DNA of 22,803 nucleotides from Albidovulum sp. (GTDB lineage Bacteria; Pseudomonadota; Alphaproteobacteria; Rhodobacterales; Rhodobacteraceae), in NCBI GenBank assembly GCA_030837785.1, contig JAUQYA010000022.1:1-22803 (forward strand), written 5' to 3'. Under the pieces are notes generated by a model that was not told the origin of the DNA, searched no databases, and worked only from the letters and a program-made list of their open reading frames with translations. Made by a program: the position numbers and the translations under genes. Position 1 is the stretch's first letter, and every line of letters starts with the position of its first letter. Positions 21,903-22,803 of this stretch are shown here, one piece after another.

Positions 21903-22803
21903 TCAGCGCTCCTTCAGCTTCACGGCGTTGTTGTAGAGGTTCATCGCCCCCGAGATCATCAGGCTGAGCGCGAGGTAGATGAGCATCATCAGCAGGATGC
22001 ACTCCAGTTCCCGCCCGGTCTGGTTGAGGGTGATGCCGCCGAGCGTGCCGCGCAGGTCCATGTAGCTGACGGCGATGGCGAGCGAGGAGTTCTTGGTCAG
22101 GTTCAGGAACTGCGAGATCAGCGGCGGGATGATCACCCTCAGCGCTTGCGGCAGGATGACGAGCCGCATCGTGCGGCCGGGGCGCAGGCCCAGCGCATAG
22201 GCGGCCTCGGTCTGGCCCTTGGAGATCGCCATGATGCCGGCGCGCACGATCTCGGCGATGAAGACCGCGGTATAGAGCGACAGCGCCAGCCACAGCGCCA
22301 TCAGCGCGTTCGACACCAGGAGGCCGCCCTTGAAGTTGAACCCGGCAAGTTCGGGATAGCTGAAGTGGAAGCCGAGCGCGACGAGAAGGCCGACCGGCGG
22401 CACCATAATCGCCAGCAGGCTCTTCCACCATGTCACCGGCCGCACGCCGGTCGCCTCCTGCACCTGCGCGGCGCTTTTCTGGATCGTCCGGTGAAGCAAG
22501 ACCGCGATGGCGACGGCCACGAGAAAGGCGATCACGTTGAGGCTGATCGGCACCGCGAGGATGTCGACCGAGCCGAGGCTGCGGGACACTTCCGGCATCG
22601 GGACGAAGGTGCCGCGGTTGGTGATGGCGACGCTGTCGAACACCTTCATCGTCGCCTCGGGAGCCTTGCCCTCGGCGATCATCTGTTCGGTCACGCGGAA
22701 CTGGTTCGGCGTCGGCGTGATCTCGGTGAAGATCGCGTAGATCACGAAGATCCACAGCAGAAGCGGCACGTTGCGGAAGGTCTCGACATAGCCGGTCATG
22801 ATC
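21903..22803 (-). CDS. bztB: Polar amino-acid ABC transporter permease, BztB/AapQ type (5' end off the window)
   Basis: The visible 299 codons enter the gene in mid-frame: the ATG at 22799 is preceded by an in-frame ATC and lies inside the conserved GYVETFRNVPLLL segment, so it is not the start. A soluble or periplasmic loop (VTEQMIAEGKAPEATMK) and several membrane segments follow, and then the EAA loop AEIVRAGIMAISKGQTEAAYAL and the ending SGAMNLYNNAVKLKER. It pairs with bztC as the heterodimeric permease of a polar amino-acid importer. The periplasmic binding protein gene (bztA) would be expected upstream, outside the window. Confidence 0.92.
   Translation of the reverse strand, partial: IMTGYVETFRNVPLLLWIFVIYAIFTEITPTPNQFRVTEQMIAEGKAPEATMKVFDSVAITNRGTFVPMPEVSRSLGSVDILAVPISLNVIAFLVAVAIAVLLHRTIQKSAAQVQEATGVRPVTWWKSLLAIMVPPVGLLVALGFHFSYPELAGFNFKGGLLVSNALMALWLALSLYTAVFIAEIVRAGIMAISKGQTEAAYALGLRPGRTMRLVILPQALRVIIPPLISQFLNLTKNSSLAIAVSYMDLRGTLGGITLNQTGRELECILLMMLIYLALSLMISGAMNLYNNAVKLKER

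Noticed and set aside
1..22803. CRISPR array or large regular repeats
   Set aside because: No regularly spaced 20-40 base repeats were seen; only the short repeats listed were found.

Overview
The window is GC-rich chromosomal DNA from an alphaproteobacterium, most probably of the Rhodobacteraceae/Paracoccaceae. The grounds are protein-level resemblance, the set rpmH-rnpA-yidD ... ttcA ... yidC-MOSC-engB ... argB, a Bzt/Aap-type amino-acid ABC transporter and strong G/C preference at third codon positions. No species can be named from the sequence alone.

Layout. The left edge cuts through the 5' end of an IS5-type transposase (minus strand), followed by a 52-codon small ORF. Positions 538-4926 (minus) hold a three-gene RND efflux operon: a DUF2892-like membrane protein, a periplasmic adaptor and an RND pump. 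Its promoter region carries an exact ATTC-N8-GAAT palindrome, the type of site bound by persulfide-sensing ArsR-family repressors (SqrR/BigR). A poorly coding stretch and tRNA-Arg(ACG) follow, then an orphan membrane histidine kinase (minus). Positions 7148-8078 (plus) are rpmH, rnpA and yidD. A pentapeptide-repeat membrane protein (minus) overlaps the tail of yidD.

The most unusual segment is 9889-11453. The first 31 codons of ttcA are present twice, 695 bp apart. The left copy is cut off and fused to 25 foreign codons. Its stop overlaps the start of a lower-GC orphan membrane gene (TGATG). The right copy, which differs mostly at synonymous sites, heads an intact ttcA. This is the expected footprint of a very small integrated element that landed in the 5' end of ttcA, put its cargo under the host gene's expression signals and supplied a substitute ttcA 5' end. 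No integrase is visible in it.

From 11525 onward (plus) come a c-di-GMP phosphodiesterase with a degenerate GGDEF domain, then yidC, a MOSC protein and engB/yihA joined by 4-base stop/start overlaps, a minus-strand SDR oxidoreductase, and argB, a QueG-like ferredoxin and a SixA-like phosphatase, again coupled by 4-base overlaps. The right end (minus) is a bztB'-bztC-bztD polar amino-acid ABC transporter operon, with bztB running off the window.

Functionally, rpmH/rnpA/yidD/yidC/engB form the ribosome, RNase P and membrane-insertion cluster. ttcA and tRNA-Arg belong to translation. The transporter, histidine kinase and c-di-GMP genes deal with nutrients and signalling.
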